From NCBI RefSeq assembly GCF_003441595.1, contig NZ_CP031848.1, forward strand, positions 3,286,001 to 3,350,000: a DNA stretch of 64,000 nucleotides. The letters run 5' to 3'. Under the pieces are notes generated by a model, which ran no database searches, had not been told where the DNA came from, and was given only the letters and a program-made list of their open reading frames with translations. Made by a program: the position numbers and the translations under genes. Shown piece after piece: positions 21,916 through 38,460 of this stretch; position 1 is the first letter of the stretch, and the number at the start of each line of letters is the position of its first letter. Origin of the DNA: Marinobacter sp. Arc7-DN-1 (GTDB lineage: Bacteria; Pseudomonadota; Gammaproteobacteria; Pseudomonadales; Oleiphilaceae).

Positions 21916-22284
21916 ATGGAGTCAAAAGCCGTTCAGTCGACCAGCCGTTTCGATTTCGTGAAGTGGCTGGTTGTTTTCGTTCTGATCGCCATCGGTGTGG
22001 TGGGGAATCAGTATTATAGTGCCGAGTCTCTGCTGTATCGGGTTCTGGCTCTTGTAGGTCTCGCGATTGTTGCGGCGCTTGTCGCCCTTCAAACTGATCG
22101 TGGTCGTCGTTTTGCGACGCTGCTGAAGGAAGCGAGGGTGGAGATCCGGAAAGTGGTATGGCCCACCAGGCCCGAATTGGTGCAGACAACTGTGATTGTT
22201 GTGGTGTTTGTGCTGGTCGTTGCGCTGTTGTTGTGGGGTATGGATTCGCTGATCAGCTTGCTGGTCGCCGGGTTTATCGGTTAA
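21916..22284 (+). CDS. secE: Preprotein translocase subunit SecE
   Basis: Essential clamp subunit of the SecYEG channel in the inner membrane. 122 residues from ATG 21916 (MESKAVQSTSRFDF); an upstream in-frame start would run through the tRNA-Trp gene. Three hydrophobic helices (WLVVFVLIAIGVVGNQYY, LLYRVLALVGLAIVAALVAL and the C-terminal VIVVVFVLVVALLLWGMDSL) as in the three-helix gammaproteobacterial form. The conserved amphipathic EARVEIRKVVWPTRPE precedes the last helix. nusG follows 12 nt later. Confidence 0.96.
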   Translation: MESKAVQSTSRFDFVKWLVVFVLIAIGVVGNQYYSAESLLYRVLALVGLAIVAALVALQTDRGRRFATLLKEARVEIRKVVWPTRPELVQTTVIVVVFVLVVALLLWGMDSLISLLVAGFIG

Positions 22285-22296
22285 CAGGAGTGGGCA

Positions 22297-22830
22297 ATGG
22301 CTAAGCGCTGGTACGTCGTTCATGCGTATTCTGGCTTCGAAAAGCAGGTAATGCGCACTCTGAAAGAGCGTGTTGCTCTTGATGGCATGGAAGACAGGTT
22401 CGGCGAAATCCTGGTTCCGACCGAGGAAGTCGTCGAGATGCGTGAAGGGAAGAAGCGCAAGAGTGAGCGCAAATTCTATCCCGGGTACGTACTGGTCCAG
22501 ATGGAAATGGATGACGCAACGTGGCACCTTGTAAAGAACACGCCACGGGTTCTGGGTTTTATCGGTGGTACCAAGGATAAGCCGGCACCCATCACCGAGA
22601 AAGAGGCAGAAGCAATTCTGCGTCGTGTCGAGAGTGGTGCGGACAAGCCCAAGCCCAAGACCCTGTTTGAGCCAGGTGAAGTTGTTCGTGTTGTTGAAGG
22701 GCCTTTCGCTGACTTCAACGGCGTTGTAGAAGAAGTTGACTACGACAAGAGTCGTGTCAAGGTTGCCGTTTTGATCTTCGGCCGTTCAACTCCGGTAGAG
22801 CTGGAGTTTGGGCAGGTCGAGAAAGACTGA
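22297..22830 (+). CDS. nusG: Transcription termination/antitermination factor NusG
   Basis: Binds RNA polymerase to increase processivity and links it to Rho or ribosomal S10. 177 residues. The N-terminal NGN domain starts [17 protein letters not shown] and includes [14 protein letters not shown]. The C-terminal KOW domain has [22 protein letters not shown]. Full family length. Coupled with secE as in most bacteria. Confidence 0.97.
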   Translation: MAKRWYVVHAYSGFEKQVMRTLKERVALDGMEDRFGEILVPTEEVVEMREGKKRKSERKFYPGYVLVQMEMDDATWHLVKNTPRVLGFIGGTKDKPAPITEKEAEAILRRVESGADKPKPKTLFEPGEVVRVVEGPFADFNGVVEEVDYDKSRVKVAVLIFGRSTPVELEFGQVEKD

Positions 22831-22850
22831 CCGGCAATACGAAAGCTGGA

Positions 22851-22881
22851 AGCTCGCGCGCTATGGCGACGCGGGCTTTTT
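22851..22881 (+). terminator. Weak terminator after nusG
   Basis: AGCTCGCG pairs with CGCGGGCT over 8 bp, including one G-T, and is followed by TTTTT. It separates secE-nusG from rplK; a weak promoter-like TTGTGT-16-TAACTA lies just after it. Confidence 0.5.
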
Positions 22882-22948
22882 GTGTCTGCTTTTTGCAGCT
22901 GTAACTAAAGGGGAGCCGAAAGGCGTCTGAACCCACAGGAGATGTATC

Positions 22949-23380
22949 ATGGCTAAGAAGATCGAAGCCTATATCAAGCTTCAGGTTGCTGCCGGTAAGG
23001 CCAATCCAAGTCCCCCCGTTGGTCCTGCACTGGGTCAGCGTGGCGTAAACATTATGGAGTTCTGTAAGGCGTTTAACGCACAGACCCAGGATATGGAGCC
23101 AGGCCTGCCGATTCCTACTGTTATCACGGTTTACAGTGATCGCAGCTTTACCTTTATCACCAAGACTCCGCCTGCACCGGTTCTTCTCAAGAAGGCCGCC
23201 GGCATCAAGAGTGGCTCCGGTCGTCCGAATACCGACAAGGTTGGTACCGTGACCCGTGAGCAACTTGAAGAAATTGCCAAGACCAAAGAGCCGGATCTGA
23301 CCGCTGCCGATATGGACGCAGCGGTACGTACCATTGCAGGAACAGCCCGCAGTATGGGCCTGAACGTGGAGGGCCTGTAA
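22949..23380 (+). CDS. rplK: 50S ribosomal protein L11
   Basis: Forms the GTPase-associated stalk base on 23S rRNA and is needed for RelA activation. 143 residues. The N-terminal [37 protein letters not shown] region carries the Pro-rich thiostrepton-site motif, and the C-terminal rRNA-binding domain is intact. Its stop is 1 nt before rplA, so L1 autoregulation of both is expected from the E. coli model. Confidence 0.97.
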   Translation: MAKKIEAYIKLQVAAGKANPSPPVGPALGQRGVNIMEFCKAFNAQTQDMEPGLPIPTVITVYSDRSFTFITKTPPAPVLLKKAAGIKSGSGRPNTDKVGTVTREQLEEIAKTKEPDLTAADMDAAVRTIAGTARSMGLNVEGL

Positions 23381-23381
23381 C

Positions 23382-24080
23382 ATGGCAAAGCTGAGCAAGC
23401 GTCAGAAGCTTATTCGTGAAAAGGTAGACTCTACCCGTTCCTACTCTGTTGACGAGGCAGTTTCGCTGCTGGTCGAGCTGGGTCAGAGCGTGAAGTTTAA
23501 AGAGTCAGTAGACGTGGCTGTAAACCTGGGCGTTGATGCGCGTAAATCCGATCAGGTGGTTCGTAGCAGTACTGTTCTGCCACATGGCACCGGTAAGACT
23601 GTCCGGGTGGCCGTCTTTACCCAGGGCGCCAATGCCGAGAAAGCGACAGCGGCCGGTGCAGATATCGTCGGTATGGACGATCTGGCAGACGAAGTTAAAA
23701 AAGGCAACATGGATTTCGACGTGGTTATCGCCACTCCCGATGCCATGCGTGTTGTTGGTCAGCTGGGCCAGATTCTGGGTCCCCGTGGCCTGATGCCGAA
23801 CCCGAAGGTGGGTACTGTGACTCCTGACGTTGAGACTGCGGTCAAAAACGCCAAGGCAGGGCAGGTTCGTTACCGCACCGACAAGAACGGCATTATCCAT
23901 GCCCCGCTGGGTAACGTTGAGTTTTCTGCCGAGAACATCAAGGAGAACCTTGAGGCTCTGGTGGCAGATCTGAAAAAGGCCAAGCCCTCGTCGGCGAAAG
24001 GCGTGTATCTCAAGAAGATCACCGTTTCCTCGACTATGGGTCCTGGCCTGACTATCGATCAGAGCGGTCTGAACATCTGA
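23382..24080 (+). CDS. rplA: 50S ribosomal protein L1
   Basis: L1-stalk protein that helps expel deacylated tRNA from the E site and represses its own operon in E. coli. 232 residues, with the family signature around [36 protein letters not shown] directly after the rplK stop. Followed by a 225-nt leader before rplJ. Confidence 0.97.
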   Translation: MAKLSKRQKLIREKVDSTRSYSVDEAVSLLVELGQSVKFKESVDVAVNLGVDARKSDQVVRSSTVLPHGTGKTVRVAVFTQGANAEKATAAGADIVGMDDLADEVKKGNMDFDVVIATPDAMRVVGQLGQILGPRGLMPNPKVGTVTPDVETAVKNAKAGQVRYRTDKNGIIHAPLGNVEFSAENIKENLEALVADLKKAKPSSAKGVYLKKITVSSTMGPGLTIDQSGLNI

Positions 24081-24305
24081 TTCTCTGAGCGGTAGTTACT
24101 TTGTAGTCTGGGCGGAAGCCAAGGCTGTCAAAGACCGCAGGCCCCCGAAGCGCTTCGGGTTTACCGGAAGCGCCACAAGGGTTAAAGCAACGCCTGCGCA
24201 GACGGTGTGAAGACGTTCTCTCTGAACCCAAACACCGTTGGGAGCCCCGTGAGGGGTATATGTGGGTTTGCCGGGATATCCCCGGCGAAATCGAGGAGAA
24301 ATCCA
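24081..24305 (+). promoter_or_regulatory. rplJL leader with probable L10(L12)4 autoregulatory site
   Basis: A 225-nt untranslated gap rich in GC hairpins (for example CCCGAAGCGCTTCGGG) precedes rplJ. In gammaproteobacteria this leader folds into an L10-binding structure that shuts off rplJL translation. The location fits; I did not fold it against the L10_leader model. Confidence 0.5.
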
Positions 24306-24836
24306 GTGGCAATTAGACTCGAAGACAAGAAAGCGATCGTCGCTGAAGTCAACGAGACTGCCGGTGGTGCTCTGTCTGTGGTTCTGGCTGACTACCGTGG
24401 TGTGACCTCTGGTGACATGACGGCGCTTCGCGCCAAGGCTCGTGCCGAAAACGTGCGTCTGAAGGTTGTTCGTAACAACCTGGCAAAGATCGCGATTCGC
24501 GGTACCGAGTTCGAGTGCATTGATGAAGCGCTGGTTGGTCCGACCATTCTGGCATTCTCTATGGAAGATCCGGGCGCGGCAGCGCGTCTGCTGAAGGATT
24601 TCGCCAAAGAGAAAGAGGCGTTCGAGATCAAGGGATTGGCCGTCGGCGGAGAGCTGATGGGTGCAAACCAGATCGACCGTCTTGCCAAGCTGCCAACACG
24701 TCACGAAGCGTTGACAATGCTGGCCGCAGTTACACAGGCACCGATCACCAAGCTGGCACGGACACTGAACGAAGTTCCTTCGAAAGTGACTCGTGCTGTA
24801 GCGGCAGTTCGCGACCAGAAGCAAGAAGCTGCTTGA
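24306..24836 (+). CDS. rplJ: 50S ribosomal protein L10
   Basis: Stalk anchor that binds 23S rRNA and L7/L12 dimers. 176 residues from GTG 24306 ([17 protein letters not shown]), preceded by GAGGAG. An upstream in-frame ATG at 24207 would extend it into the leader and is rejected. The rRNA-binding N-terminal part ([20 protein letters not shown]) and the C-terminal helix for L12 are present. Confidence 0.96.
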   Translation: MAIRLEDKKAIVAEVNETAGGALSVVLADYRGVTSGDMTALRAKARAENVRLKVVRNNLAKIAIRGTEFECIDEALVGPTILAFSMEDPGAAARLLKDFAKEKEAFEIKGLAVGGELMGANQIDRLAKLPTRHEALTMLAAVTQAPITKLARTLNEVPSKVTRAVAAVRDQKQEAA

Positions 24837-24876
24837 TTCTGTTGAACACCATTTTTTATATTTTTGGGAGAAAGTC

Positions 24877-25254
24877 ATGGCTCTGTCTAACGAAGACATT
24901 TTGAATGCAATCGCAGAAATGAGCGTAATGGACGTAGTTTCGCTTGTTGAAGCAATGGAAGAGAAATTCGGTGTGTCTGCCGCTGCAGCTGTAGCTGCTG
25001 CGCCTGCCGCCGCTGGTGGCGAAGCTGCCGCTGCTGAAGAGCAGACCGAATTTGACGTAATTCTTACCGGTCCCGGTGAGAAGAAGGTCAACGTAATCAA
25101 GGCCGTTCGTGAACTGACCGGCCTGGGTCTGAAAGAAGCTAAGGAAATGGTCGACAGCGCACCTTCCGCAATCAAGGAAGCTGCCAGCAAAGACGACGCT
25201 GAAGCAGCCAAGAAGAAGCTTGAGGAAGCAGGCGCTTCCGTTGAGCTTAAGTAA
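24877..25254 (+). CDS. rplL: 50S ribosomal protein L7/L12
   Basis: Stalk protein that recruits translation GTPases. 125 residues: an N-terminal dimerisation helix pair, an Ala-rich hinge ([21 protein letters not shown], about residues 35-55) and the C-terminal domain with [21 protein letters not shown]. Typical length. Confidence 0.97.
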   Translation: MALSNEDILNAIAEMSVMDVVSLVEAMEEKFGVSAAAAVAAAPAAAGGEAAAAEEQTEFDVILTGPGEKKVNVIKAVRELTGLGLKEAKEMVDSAPSAIKEAASKDDAEAAKKKLEEAGASVELK

Positions 25255-25294
25255 GAGTCGGCTGTTGATCGAAACCGTGCGATAAGCATGGACA

Positions 25295-25325
25295 GGCTGG
25301 TGGCTTTGGGCCACCGGCCTTTTTC
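25295..25325 (+). terminator. Attenuator between rplL and rpoB
   Basis: GGCTGGTGGC pairs with GCCACCGGCC (10 bp, one G-T) around a TTTG loop and is followed by TTTTT. At the position where E. coli has the partial terminator that lowers rpoBC relative to rplJL. Confidence 0.75.
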
Positions 25326-25495
25326 TGTTGTATATGCTATAGAGTCTGGCGAGCAATTGCAGGTTGATGTTCGATTCAAAACCTACAGCCAGAGTCTTGT
25401 TCAAGACGGCGCGATAAGCCGAGCAATTCGGCCCCGAAGCAGAACAATGGTTGCTTCTTGATACCAGGTATCAGGTCTAAAGCTGGGGAATGCAG

Positions 25496-29575
<4,080 letters not shown>

Positions 29576-29651
29576 GCCGAATTGTTTTTGGCAGCGTGAG
29601 CGGGCACGACCTGTGCCCGCCCGAGATTAACGCCATCCGGAGCTTTTACTG

Positions 29652-32600
29652 ATGAAAGATTTGCTGAATCTTCTCAAGAGCCAGAACCAAAGCAAGGAAT
29701 TTGACGCCATCCGAATTGGCCTGGCGTCGCCTGATATGATCCGTTCCTGGTCCTTTGGCGAAGTGAAGAAGCCTGAGACCATTAACTACCGTACCTTCAA
29801 GCCGGAGCGCGACGGTCTTTTCTGTGCCAAGATCTTCGGCCCGATCAAGGACTATGAGTGCCTGTGTGGCAAGTACAAGCGTCTGAAGCACCGCGGTGTC
29901 ATCTGCGAGAAGTGTGGCGTTGAGGTTGCGCTGGCCAGTGTGCGTCGTGAGCGCATGGGCCACATCGAGCTGGCCAGCCCGGTGGCACACATCTGGTTCC
30001 TGAAGTCACTGCCGTCCCGCATTGGCCTGATGCTGGACATGACCCTGCGCGACATCGAGCGGGTCCTGTACTTCGAATCCTTTATTGTGATCGATCCGGG
30101 GATGACCACCCTGGAGAAAGGGCAACTGCTGAATGACGAGCAGTACTACGAAGCCCTGGAAGAATTCGGTGACGAGTTCGACGCCCGCATGGGTGCCGAA
30201 GCGGTCAAGGAGCTGCTGGAAGGTATCGACCTGCAGGAAGAGGTTGATGCGCTGCGTGAAGAGATCCCGCAGACCAACTCTGAAACCAAGATCAAGAAAT
30301 TCAGCAAGCGCCTGAAGATTCTCGAGGCGTTCCTGTACTCCGGCAACAAGCCGGGCGACATGGTCATGACCGTGCTGCCGGTTCTTCCGCCGGATCTGCG
30401 TCCGCTGGTGCCGCTGGACGGCGGTCGGTTTGCGACGTCAGACCTGAACGACCTGTACCGCCGGGTAATTAACCGGAACAACCGGCTCAAGCGCCTGCTG
30501 GAGCTGAATGCTCCGGACATTATCGTGCGCAACGAGAAACGGATGCTGCAGGAAGCCGTGGACGCGCTGCTGGACAACGGCCGTCGTGGCCGTGCCATCA
30601 CCGGCACCAACAAGCGCCCGCTGAAGTCCCTGGCTGACATGATTAAGGGTAAGCAGGGTCGTTTCCGTCAGAACCTGCTGGGTAAGCGGGTGGACTACTC
30701 CGGTCGTTCGGTGATCGTGGTCGGCCCCTACCTGCGTCTGCACCAGTGTGGTCTTCCGAAGAAGATGGCCCTGGAGCTGTTCAAGCCGTTTATTTTCTCC
30801 AAGCTGGAGCACCGCGGCCTGGCGACCACCATCAAGGCCGCCAAGAAGATGGTTGAGCGTGAGGAAGGCGTGGTCTGGGATATCCTGGACGAAGTCATCC
30901 GCGAGCATCCGATCATGCTGAACCGCGCCCCGACCCTGCACCGTCTGGGTATCCAGGCGTTCGAGCCGGTGCTGATCGAAGGCAAGGCGATCCAGCTGCA
31001 CCCGCTGGTGTGTGCGGCTTACAACGCCGACTTTGACGGTGACCAGATGGCGGTGCACGTACCGCTGACCCTGGAAGCCCAGCTCGAAGCCCGTGCGTTG
31101 ATGATGTCCACCAACAACGTACTGTCGCCGGCCAACGGCGAGCCGATCATTGTACCGTCCCAGGACGTGGTACTTGGTCTGTACTACATGACCCGTGAGC
31201 GCAAGAGCGCCCTCGGTGAAGGTATGGTGTTCTCCGACGTCAAAGAGGCGCACCGGGCCTACGGTGCCGGCAAGGTCGATCTTCAGGCTATTGTGAAGGT
31301 TCGGGTGAAAGAAGTTGCGATTGCCGAGGACGGTTCGCGCACCGAAGAGTACAAGATCGTTGATACCACGGTCGGTCGCGCCCTGCTGTTTGATATCGTG
31401 CCGGACGGCCTGTCTTACGACCTGGTGAACAAGCCCATGGTCAAGAAGGCTATCTCCAACCTGATCAACACCTGCTACCGTGATGCCGGTCTGAAAGACA
31501 CGGTTATCTTCGCGGACCAGCTGATGTACATGGGCTATCACTACGCCACCGTGTCCGGTATCTCAATCGGTTTCAACGATTTCGAGATTCCCCCGGAGAA
31601 GTACGAGCTGGTTGATGCGGCATCCGCCGAGGTGAAGGATATCGAAACCCAGTACGCGTCAGGTCTGCTGACCCAGGGCGAGAAGTACAACAAGGTTATC
31701 GATATCTGGTCCCGTGCCAACGACAAAGTGTCCAAGGCCATGATGGAGCGTCTTTCCAAGGAGCAGGTGATCGGTCCTGACGGGCAGCCTGTCAAGGGTG
31801 AAGATGGCGAGTTCGAGATGCAGGAGTCTTTCAACTCCGTGTACATGATGGCCGATTCCGGCGCCCGGGGTTCGGCGGCCCAGATTCGTCAGTTGGCCGG
31901 TATGCGTGGCCTGATGGCCAAGCCCGACGGCTCCATCATCGAAACACCGATCACCGCGAACTTCCGTGAGGGTCTGAACGTACTCCAGTACTTCATCTCA
32001 ACTCACGGTGCCCGGAAAGGTCTGGCGGATACCGCACTGAAGACGGCGAACTCTGGTTACCTGACCCGTCGTCTGGTTGACGTTTCCCAGGATCTGGTTG
32101 TTACCGAGGACGATTGCGGTACTGACGAAGGCCTGCTGATGACGCCGCATATCGAAGGCGGCGACGTTGTTGTGCCTCTGGGTGACCGCGTGCTGGGGCG
32201 TGTTACAGCCCGTGATGCGTTTACTCCGACAGACAAGGACAACGCCGTTGTTTCGGCGGGCACCCTGCTGGACGAGAAAGCGGTTGAAGCCCTTGAGCAA
32301 GCCGGCGTCGACGAAGTCTGGGTTCGTTCCGCGATTACCTGTGAGACCCGTCACGGCATCTGTTCGAAGTGCTATGGCCGCGATCTGGCCCGTGGTCACC
32401 GGGTGAACGTTGGCGAGGCCGTGGGTGTTATTGCTGCCCAGTCCATCGGTGAGCCGGGTACCCAGCTGACCATGCGGACCTTCCACATTGGTGGTGCTGC
32501 GAGCCGGGCATCGGCCGTTGACAACATCCAGGTCAAGCATGGCGGTACAGTACGCCTGCACAATCTGAAATCGATTGAAAAGAGCGACGGTTCTCTGGTT

Positions 32601-33866
32601 GTAGTATCCCGTTCCTCTGCCCTGGCCATCGCGGATGATCAGGGGCGTGAACGTGAGTGGTACAAGCTGCCCTACGGTGCCGTGCTGTCCGTGAAGCACG
32701 GTGATATGGTTGAAGCTGGTGTTGCGGTGGCCAAGTGGGATCCGCACACTCACCCGATCATCGCCGAAGCGGAAGGCACCGCCAAGTTCGTCAACATGGA
32801 TCAGGGCATTACCGTCCGCACCCAGACCGACGAACTGACTGGCCTGTCCACCATGGAGGTTATCGACCCCAAAGAGCGTCCTGCGGCGGGTAAGGATATC
32901 CGTCCGGCGATCCAGCTGATCGATGCGACAGGAGAAGAGGTGGAGCTGCCAGGTGGCGGCACTGCAATCTTCTTCCTGCCCGCGAACGCCCTGGTTACCA
33001 TGGCGAACGGCGCCAAGATCGAACTCGGTGACGTGGTTGCCCGGATTCCGCAGGAAAGCTCCAAGACGCGGGATATCACCGGTGGTCTGCCGCGGGTTGC
33101 CGATCTGTTCGAGGCCCGTCGCCCGAAAGAGTCTTCTATCCTTGCCGAGATTAGCGGCATAGTGTCTTTCGGTAAGGAAACCAAGGGTAAGAAGCGTCTG
33201 GTGATCACGCCGAAGGATGGCGATGCCTACGAAGTACTTATTCCGAAGCATCGTCAGATGAACGTGTTCGAAGGCGAGACGGTTGAAAAGGGTGAAGTGA
33301 TTTCCGATGGCCCGTCCAACCCGCATGACATCCTGCGCCTGCTGGGTGTTGTCGCGCTTGCCAAGTACATCACCAACGAGATCCAGGACGTGTACCGTCT
33401 GCAGGGCGTTGTCATCAACGATAAACACATTGAGGTTATCGTTCGGCAGATGCTGCGCAAGGTCGAAATTACCGATCCGGGTGATACGACCCTGCTGTCC
33501 GGTGATCAGGTGGAAATCACCCAGGTGCTGGAAGAAAACGAAAAGGCCGATGTGGCAGACAAGGAGCCGGCGCGGTTCGAGCGTCTGCTGCTGGGTATCA
33601 CCAAGGCGTCCCTGGCCACGGAGTCGTTCATTTCCGCGGCTTCGTTCCAGGAAACCACCCGGGTACTCACCGAAGGTGCGGTTACCGGTAAACGGGATTA
33701 CCTCCGCGGCCTGAAAGAAAACGTTGTGGTTGGCCGGCTGATTCCGGCAGGTACCGGTCTGGCTTACCACGCCGAGCGTCGTCGCAAGCGCGAACTGGAA
33801 GAACAGGGCGTTACTGCGGCAGACGTGGAAGAAGCTCTGAGCGCCGAGCTCAATCGCGAAAGCTGA
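29652..33866 (+). CDS. rpoC: DNA-directed RNA polymerase subunit beta'
   Basis: Catalytic subunit of RNA polymerase. 1404 residues. The N-terminal zinc-binding segment ([20 protein letters not shown]), the absolutely conserved [12 protein letters not shown] catalytic Mg loop, the bridge/trigger region around [10 protein letters not shown] and the second zinc site ([15 protein letters not shown]) are all present. No clear intrinsic terminator follows; a 7-bp hairpin (33888-33905) lacks a T-run. Confidence 0.98.
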   Translation: MKDLLNLLKSQNQSKEFDAIRIGLASPDMIRSWSFGEVKKPETINYRTFKPERDGLFCAKIFGPIKDYECLCGKYKRLKHRGVICEKCGVEVALASVRRERMGHIELASPVAHIWFLKSLPSRIGLMLDMTLRDIERVLYFESFIVIDPGMTTLEKGQLLNDEQYYEALEEFGDEFDARMGAEAVKELLEGIDLQEEVDALREEIPQTNSETKIKKFSKRLKILEAFLYSGNKPGDMVMTVLPVLPPDLRPLVPLDGGRFATSDLNDLYRRVINRNNRLKRLLELNAPDIIVRNEKRMLQEAVDALLDNGRRGRAITGTNKRPLKSLADMIKGKQGRFRQNLLGKRVDYSGRSVIVVGPYLRLHQCGLPKKMALELFKPFIFSKLEHRGLATTIKAAKKMVEREEGVVWDILDEVIREHPIMLNRAPTLHRLGIQAFEPVLIEGKAIQLHPLVCAAYNADFDGDQMAVHVPLTLEAQLEARALMMSTNNVLSPANGEPIIVPSQDVVLGLYYMTRERKSALGEGMVFSDVKEAHRAYGAGKVDLQAIVKVRVKEVAIAEDGSRTEEYKIVDTTVGRALLFDIVPDGLSYDLVNKPMVKKAISNLINTCYRDAGLKDTVIFADQLMYMGYHYATVSGISIGFNDFEIPPEKYELVDAASAEVKDIETQYASGLLTQGEKYNKVIDIWSRANDKVSKAMMERLSKEQVIGPDGQPVKGEDGEFEMQESFNSVYMMADSGARGSAAQIRQLAGMRGLMAKPDGSIIETPITANFREGLNVLQYFISTHGARKGLADTALKTANSGYLTRRLVDVSQDLVVTEDDCGTDEGLLMTPHIEGGDVVVPLGDRVLGRVTARDAFTPTDKDNAVVSAGTLLDEKAVEALEQAGVDEVWVRSAITCETRHGICSKCYGRDLARGHRVNVGEAVGVIAAQSIGEPGTQLTMRTFHIGGAASRASAVDNIQVKHGGTVRLHNLKSIEKSDGSLVVVSRSSALAIADDQGREREWYKLPYGAVLSVKHGDMVEAGVAVAKWDPHTHPIIAEAEGTAKFVNMDQGITVRTQTDELTGLSTMEVIDPKERPAAGKDIRPAIQLIDATGEEVELPGGGTAIFFLPANALVTMANGAKIELGDVVARIPQESSKTRDITGGLPRVADLFEARRPKESSILAEISGIVSFGKETKGKKRLVITPKDGDAYEVLIPKHRQMNVFEGETVEKGEVISDGPSNPHDILRLLGVVALAKYITNEIQDVYRLQGVVINDKHIEVIVRQMLRKVEITDPGDTTLLSGDQVEITQVLEENEKADVADKEPARFERLLLGITKASLATESFISAASFQETTRVLTEGAVTGKRDYLRGLKENVVVGRLIPAGTGLAYHAERRRKRELEEQGVTAADVEEALSAELNRES

Positions 33867-33933
33867 GTTGGGCCGGTGCGCCGCCTCCGGGTAGTTACCT
33901 ACCCGCGAGGTGGTCAAAAAGAGACCAGTCGTC

Positions 33934-33962
33934 TTGACTGTCCGGGGGCGCAGGCTTACACT
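33934..33962 (+). promoter_or_regulatory. Promoter of the str operon (rpsL-rpsG-fusA-tufA)
   Basis: TTGACT (33934-33939), a 17-nt spacer and TACACT (33957-33962), 72 nt before the rpsL start. Confidence 0.65.
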
Positions 33963-33977
33963 TGCGTCCCTTAAATT

Positions 33978-33999
33978 TTACCCCCTGCACAGGGGGTAA
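33978..33999 (+). promoter_or_regulatory. Perfect hairpin in the rpsL leader
   Basis: TTACCCCCTG is followed almost at once by its exact complement CAGGGGGTAA. The structure lies in the 5' untranslated region downstream of the promoter and has no T-run, so it is not a terminator. It may act in leader stability or translational control. Confidence 0.5.
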
Positions 34000-34033
34000 G
34001 TTTCATTGATATGGTTTTTTGGAGTTTGCTTAC

Positions 34034-34408
34034 ATGGCAACGATTAATCAGTTGGTGCGTAAGCCTCGTAAGCGCAAGGTAGCCAAGAGCGATGTTCCTG
34101 CTCTCCAGGCCTGCCCTCAGCGCCGTGGTGTGTGCACTCGTGTGTACACCACAACGCCGAAGAAGCCGAACTCAGCACTGCGTAAAGTGTGCCGTGTTCG
34201 CCTGACCAACGGCTACGAGGTTTCCTCTTACATTGGTGGTGAAGGTCACAACCTTCAGGAGCACAGTGTTGTGCTGATCCGTGGCGGTCGAGTAAAAGAC
34301 CTTCCGGGTGTGCGCTATCACACTGTTCGCGGAACACTGGACACCCAGGGTGTGCAGAACCGTAAGCAGGGCCGCTCCAAGTACGGTGCAAAACGACCCA
34401 AGTCCTGA
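34034..34408 (+). CDS. rpsL: 30S ribosomal protein S12
   Basis: Decoding-centre protein. 124 residues from ATG 34034 ([15 protein letters not shown]). [14 protein letters not shown] contains Lys43, and [13 protein letters not shown] contains the second streptomycin-resistance lysine; both are wild type. First gene of the str operon. Confidence 0.97.
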   Translation: MATINQLVRKPRKRKVAKSDVPALQACPQRRGVCTRVYTTTPKKPNSALRKVCRVRLTNGYEVSSYIGGEGHNLQEHSVVLIRGGRVKDLPGVRYHTVRGTLDTQGVQNRKQGRSKYGAKRPKS

Positions 34409-34468
34409 TCTCCCGGACGGGTGCCTTTTATCGTTGCTTGTCAGAACGGTAAGAGTAAGGCTGAGTAG

Positions 34469-34993
<525 letters not shown>

Positions 34994-35011
34994 TCAGCCG
35001 AGGTTTATACA

Positions 35012-37117
35012 GTGGCACGCAAGACTCCTATCAAGCGTTACAGAAACATTGGTATTTGTGCGCACGTTGATGCGGGCAAAACCACAACCACCGAGCGGGT
35101 CCTGTTCTATACAGGTATTTCCCACAAAATCGGTGAGGTTCATGATGGTGCGGCTACCATGGACTGGATGGAGCAGGAGCAGGAGCGTGGTATTACCATT
35201 ACCTCAGCTGCGACGACCTGTTTCTGGCAGGGCATGGACAAGCAGTATCCGGAGCACCGGATCAATATCATCGACACCCCGGGGCACGTTGACTTTACCA
35301 TCGAGGTAGAGCGTTCATTGCGCGTACTCGACGGTGCTGTTGTTGTGTTCTGCGGCTCCTCCGGTGTTGAGCCCCAGTCCGAGACTGTGTGGCGTCAGGC
35401 CAACAAGTACGAAGTTCCCCGCATGGTGTTCGTCAACAAGATGGACCGTGCCGGTGCCAACTTCCTGCGGGTTGTTGACCAGATCAAGAACCGTCTGGGC
35501 GCAAACGCGGTTCCCATTCAGTTGCCGATCGGTTCCGAAGACAAGTTCGCCGGCATCGTCGACCTGATCCGTAACAAGGCGATCTACTGGAATGAAGACG
35601 ATTCCGGCGCTACTTACGATCAGAGAGACGTTCCTGAGGATATGGTCGAAGAAGTCGCCATGTATCGCGAGCAGATGATGGAAGCCGCGGCGGAAGCGAA
35701 CGAAGAGTTGATGGAGCGTTACCTCGAAGAGGGCGAGCTCAACATTGACGACATCAAGAAAGGGCTGCGCCTGCGCACCCTGGCCAACGAAATCGTTGTT
35801 GCTACTTGCGGCTCCGCGTTCAAGAACAAGGGTGTTCAGGCGGTGCTGGACTCCGTCATCGAATTCCTGCCGGCTCCGGATGAAGTTAAGGCCATCCGTG
35901 GTGAGGTGGACGAAGACGGTACCGAAGAGACCCGTCAGGCCGATGATGACGCACCATTTTCAGCGCTTGCCTTCAAGATCGCGACTGATCCGTTCGTTGG
36001 TACCCTGACCTTTTTCCGGGTGTACTCTGGCAAGCTGGAATCCGGCAATGCCGTCTACAACTCCGTGAAGGGCAAGAAGGAGCGTGTCGGCCGTATGGTT
36101 CAGATGCACTCCAAAGATCGCCAGGAGATCAAAGAGGTTCTGGCGGGTGATATCGCTGCGGCCATCGGCCTGAAGAGTGTGACCACTGGTGACACCCTGT
36201 GCGACGAAAACCACAAGATCATCCTTGAGCGTATGGAATTCCCGGAGCCGGTAATTTCCGTAGCGGTTGAGCCGAAGTCCAAGGCGGACCAGGAGAAGAT
36301 GGGTGTTGCTTTGGGCAAGCTGGCCCAGGAAGATCCGTCATTCCGGGTGCGTACCGACGAGGAATCCGGGCAGACCATTATCTCCGGTATGGGTGAGCTT
36401 CATCTGGATATCATCGTTGACCGTATGCGTCGCGAGTTCAAGGTTGAAGCCAACATTGGCAAGCCGCAGGTGGCTTATCGTGAGTGCATCCGCAAGCCGG
36501 TAGACGTCGAAGGCAAGTTTGTTCGTCAGTCCGGTGGTCGCGGTCAGTACGGTCACGTCAAGATCAAGCTTGAGCCGCTGCCACTGGATGATGAAGATGG
36601 CGAAAACTTTATCTTCGTGAATGAGATTGTTGGTGGTGTGGTTCCGAAGGAATACATCCCGGCAGTCCAGCAGGGTATTTCCGAGCAGATGCAGAACGGC
36701 TGTCTGGCCGGCTATCCGCTGCTGCGCATCAAGGCGACCCTGTATGACGGCTCCTATCACGATGTTGACTCCAACGAGATGGCTTTCAAAGTCGCCGGCT
36801 CCATGGCGATGAAGAAAGGTGCTCTGGAAGCCAATCCTGCGCTTCTCGAGCCTATCATGAGAGTTGAGGTTGTCAGCCCTGAGGAATATATGGGTGACGT
36901 CGTCGGTGATTTGAACCGTCGTCGCGGCCTGATTCAGGGTATGGATGAAGGCCCCTCGGGTAAAGTCATCCGCGCAGAAGTTCCGTTGTCGGAGATGTTC
37001 GGTTACGCCACTGACCTGCGTTCAGCGACTCAGGGTCGGGCGTCTTATGCGATGGAGTTCTCTCGCTATATGGAAGCTCCTTCGAACATTGCCGAAGCGA
37101 TCATTAAAAAGGGTTGA
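35012..37117 (+). CDS. fusA: Elongation factor G
   Basis: GTPase that drives translocation of mRNA and tRNA, and ribosome recycling with RRF. 701 residues from GTG 35012 ([20 protein letters not shown]). G1 is [15 protein letters not shown]3 is DTPGHVDFT and G4 is VNKMDRAGA; domains II-V follow to a normal C-terminus. 18 nt after rpsG. Confidence 0.98.
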   Translation: MARKTPIKRYRNIGICAHVDAGKTTTTERVLFYTGISHKIGEVHDGAATMDWMEQEQERGITITSAATTCFWQGMDKQYPEHRINIIDTPGHVDFTIEVERSLRVLDGAVVVFCGSSGVEPQSETVWRQANKYEVPRMVFVNKMDRAGANFLRVVDQIKNRLGANAVPIQLPIGSEDKFAGIVDLIRNKAIYWNEDDSGATYDQRDVPEDMVEEVAMYREQMMEAAAEANEELMERYLEEGELNIDDIKKGLRLRTLANEIVVATCGSAFKNKGVQAVLDSVIEFLPAPDEVKAIRGEVDEDGTEETRQADDDAPFSALAFKIATDPFVGTLTFFRVYSGKLESGNAVYNSVKGKKERVGRMVQMHSKDRQEIKEVLAGDIAAAIGLKSVTTGDTLCDENHKIILERMEFPEPVISVAVEPKSKADQEKMGVALGKLAQEDPSFRVRTDEESGQTIISGMGELHLDIIVDRMRREFKVEANIGKPQVAYRECIRKPVDVEGKFVRQSGGRGQYGHVKIKLEPLPLDDEDGENFIFVNEIVGGVVPKEYIPAVQQGISEQMQNGCLAGYPLLRIKATLYDGSYHDVDSNEMAFKVAGSMAMKKGALEANPALLEPIMRVEVVSPEEYMGDVVGDLNRRRGLIQGMDEGPSGKVIRAEVPLSEMFGYATDLRSATQGRASYAMEFSRYMEAPSNIAEAIIKKG

Positions 37118-37152
37118 TCCCCAGGACTTAAGAAACAGGAAGAGGTGTAACC

Positions 37153-38349
37153 GTGTCTAAATCTAAATTTGAGCGTAATAAGCCGCACTTGAACGTGGGC
37201 ACCATTGGTCACGTTGACCATGGCAAGACCACTTTGACAGCAGCCCTGACTCGCGTGTGTCACGAAGTCTGGGGTACGGGTGAGAGCCGTGCGTTTGACC
37301 AGATTGATAACGCCCCGGAAGAGCGTGCGCGTGGTATTACCATTGCGACCTCTCACGTTGAGTACGATTCCCCGACCCGTCACTACGCTCACGTAGACTG
37401 CCCGGGCCACGCGGATTATGTGAAGAACATGATCACGGGTGCGGCCCAGATGGACGGCGCTATTCTGGTTTGCTCCGCAGCGGACGGCCCCATGCCGCAG
37501 ACTCGTGAGCACATCCTGCTGTCCCGTCAGGTGGGCGTACCTTACATCGTTGTGTTCCTGAACAAGGCGGACATGGTAGACGATGAAGAGTTGCTTGAGC
37601 TGGTAGAGATGGAAGTTCGTGACCTGCTGAGCCAGTACGACTTCCCGGGTGACGACACGCCGATCATTACCGGTTCTGCGCTGATGGCGCTGGAAGGCAA
37701 AGATGACAACGAGATGGGTACTTCGGCGGTCAAGAAGCTGGTAGAGGCCCTGGACGACTACATCCCTGAGCCGGAGCGTGCGATTGATCAGCCGTTCCTG
37801 ATGCCGATTGAGGACGTATTCTCCATCTCCGGTCGTGGTACGGTGGTAACCGGTCGTGTTGAGCGTGGCATCATCAAGGTTGGTGACGAAGTGGAAATCG
37901 TGGGTATCAAGGATACCGTGAAGACCACGTGTACCGGCGTTGAAATGTTCCGCAAGCTGCTGGACGAAGGCCGTGCTGGTGAGAACGTGGGTGTTCTGCT
38001 GCGTGGAACCAAGCGTGACGACGTTGAGCGTGGTCAGGTTCTGTGTGTGCCGGGCTCCATCAAGCCGCACACCAAGTTCGAGTGCGAAGTGTACGTGCTG
38101 TCCAAGGAAGAGGGTGGTCGTCATACGCCGTTCTTCAAGGGCTACCGTCCGCAGTTCTACTTCCGTACTACCGACGTAACGGGTTCCTGTGAACTGCCGG
38201 AAGGCGTGGAAATGGTTATGCCGGGTGACAACGTGAAGATGAGTGTTACCCTGATTGCTCCGATCGCCATGGAAGATGGTCTGCGCTTCGCGATTCGCGA
38301 AGGCGGCCGTACCGTTGGTGCCGGCGTGGTCTCCAAGATCATCGAGTAA
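37153..38349 (+). CDS. tufA: Elongation factor Tu (copy 2)
   Basis: Second EF-Tu gene, at the end of the str operon as in E. coli. 398 residues from GTG 37153 preceded by AGGAAGAGG; the other copy uses ATG. The coding sequence is almost identical to 20573-21769, including most synonymous sites, while flanking DNA is unrelated. This is the usual sign of ongoing gene conversion between tuf copies. Confidence 0.98.
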   Translation: MSKSKFERNKPHLNVGTIGHVDHGKTTLTAALTRVCHEVWGTGESRAFDQIDNAPEERARGITIATSHVEYDSPTRHYAHVDCPGHADYVKNMITGAAQMDGAILVCSAADGPMPQTREHILLSRQVGVPYIVVFLNKADMVDDEELLELVEMEVRDLLSQYDFPGDDTPIITGSALMALEGKDDNEMGTSAVKKLVEALDDYIPEPERAIDQPFLMPIEDVFSISGRGTVVTGRVERGIIKVGDEVEIVGIKDTVKTTCTGVEMFRKLLDEGRAGENVGVLLRGTKRDDVERGQVLCVPGSIKPHTKFECEVYVLSKEEGGRHTPFFKGYRPQFYFRTTDVTGSCELPEGVEMVMPGDNVKMSVTLIAPIAMEDGLRFAIREGGRTVGAGVVSKIIE

Positions 38350-38368
38350 TTCGCTCGTTTGGTCCGGG

Positions 38369-38398
38369 AAAAAGGGGCTGAAGTATCAGCCCCTTTTT
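38369..38398 (+). terminator. Rho-independent terminator of the str operon
   Basis: AAAAAGGGGCTGA with TCAGCCCCTTTTT, a strong stem with flanking A and T runs that could work in both directions; 20 nt after tufA. Confidence 0.9.
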
Positions 38399-38418
38399 CT
38401 GTTAAAGCCGCATATGTT

Positions 38419-38460
38419 ACCCAACCGTGTCAATCTGCATGGCAGTTGACACGGTTGGGT
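38419..38460 (+). repeat. Perfect 15-bp inverted repeat overlapping the S10 promoter
   Basis: ACCCAACCGTGTCAA (38419-38433) and its exact complement TTGACACGGTTGGGT (38446-38460) are 12 nt apart. The right arm contains the TTGACA -35 box of the S10 operon promoter. There is no T-run, and the repeat lies upstream of the likely start of transcription, so it looks like an operator or protein site rather than an RNA hairpin. Confidence 0.75.

Noticed and set aside
31998..33917. 639-codon minus-strand open frame opposite rpoC
   Set aside because: Shadow of a GC-rich, highly expressed gene with strong codon bias; no recognisable domains.
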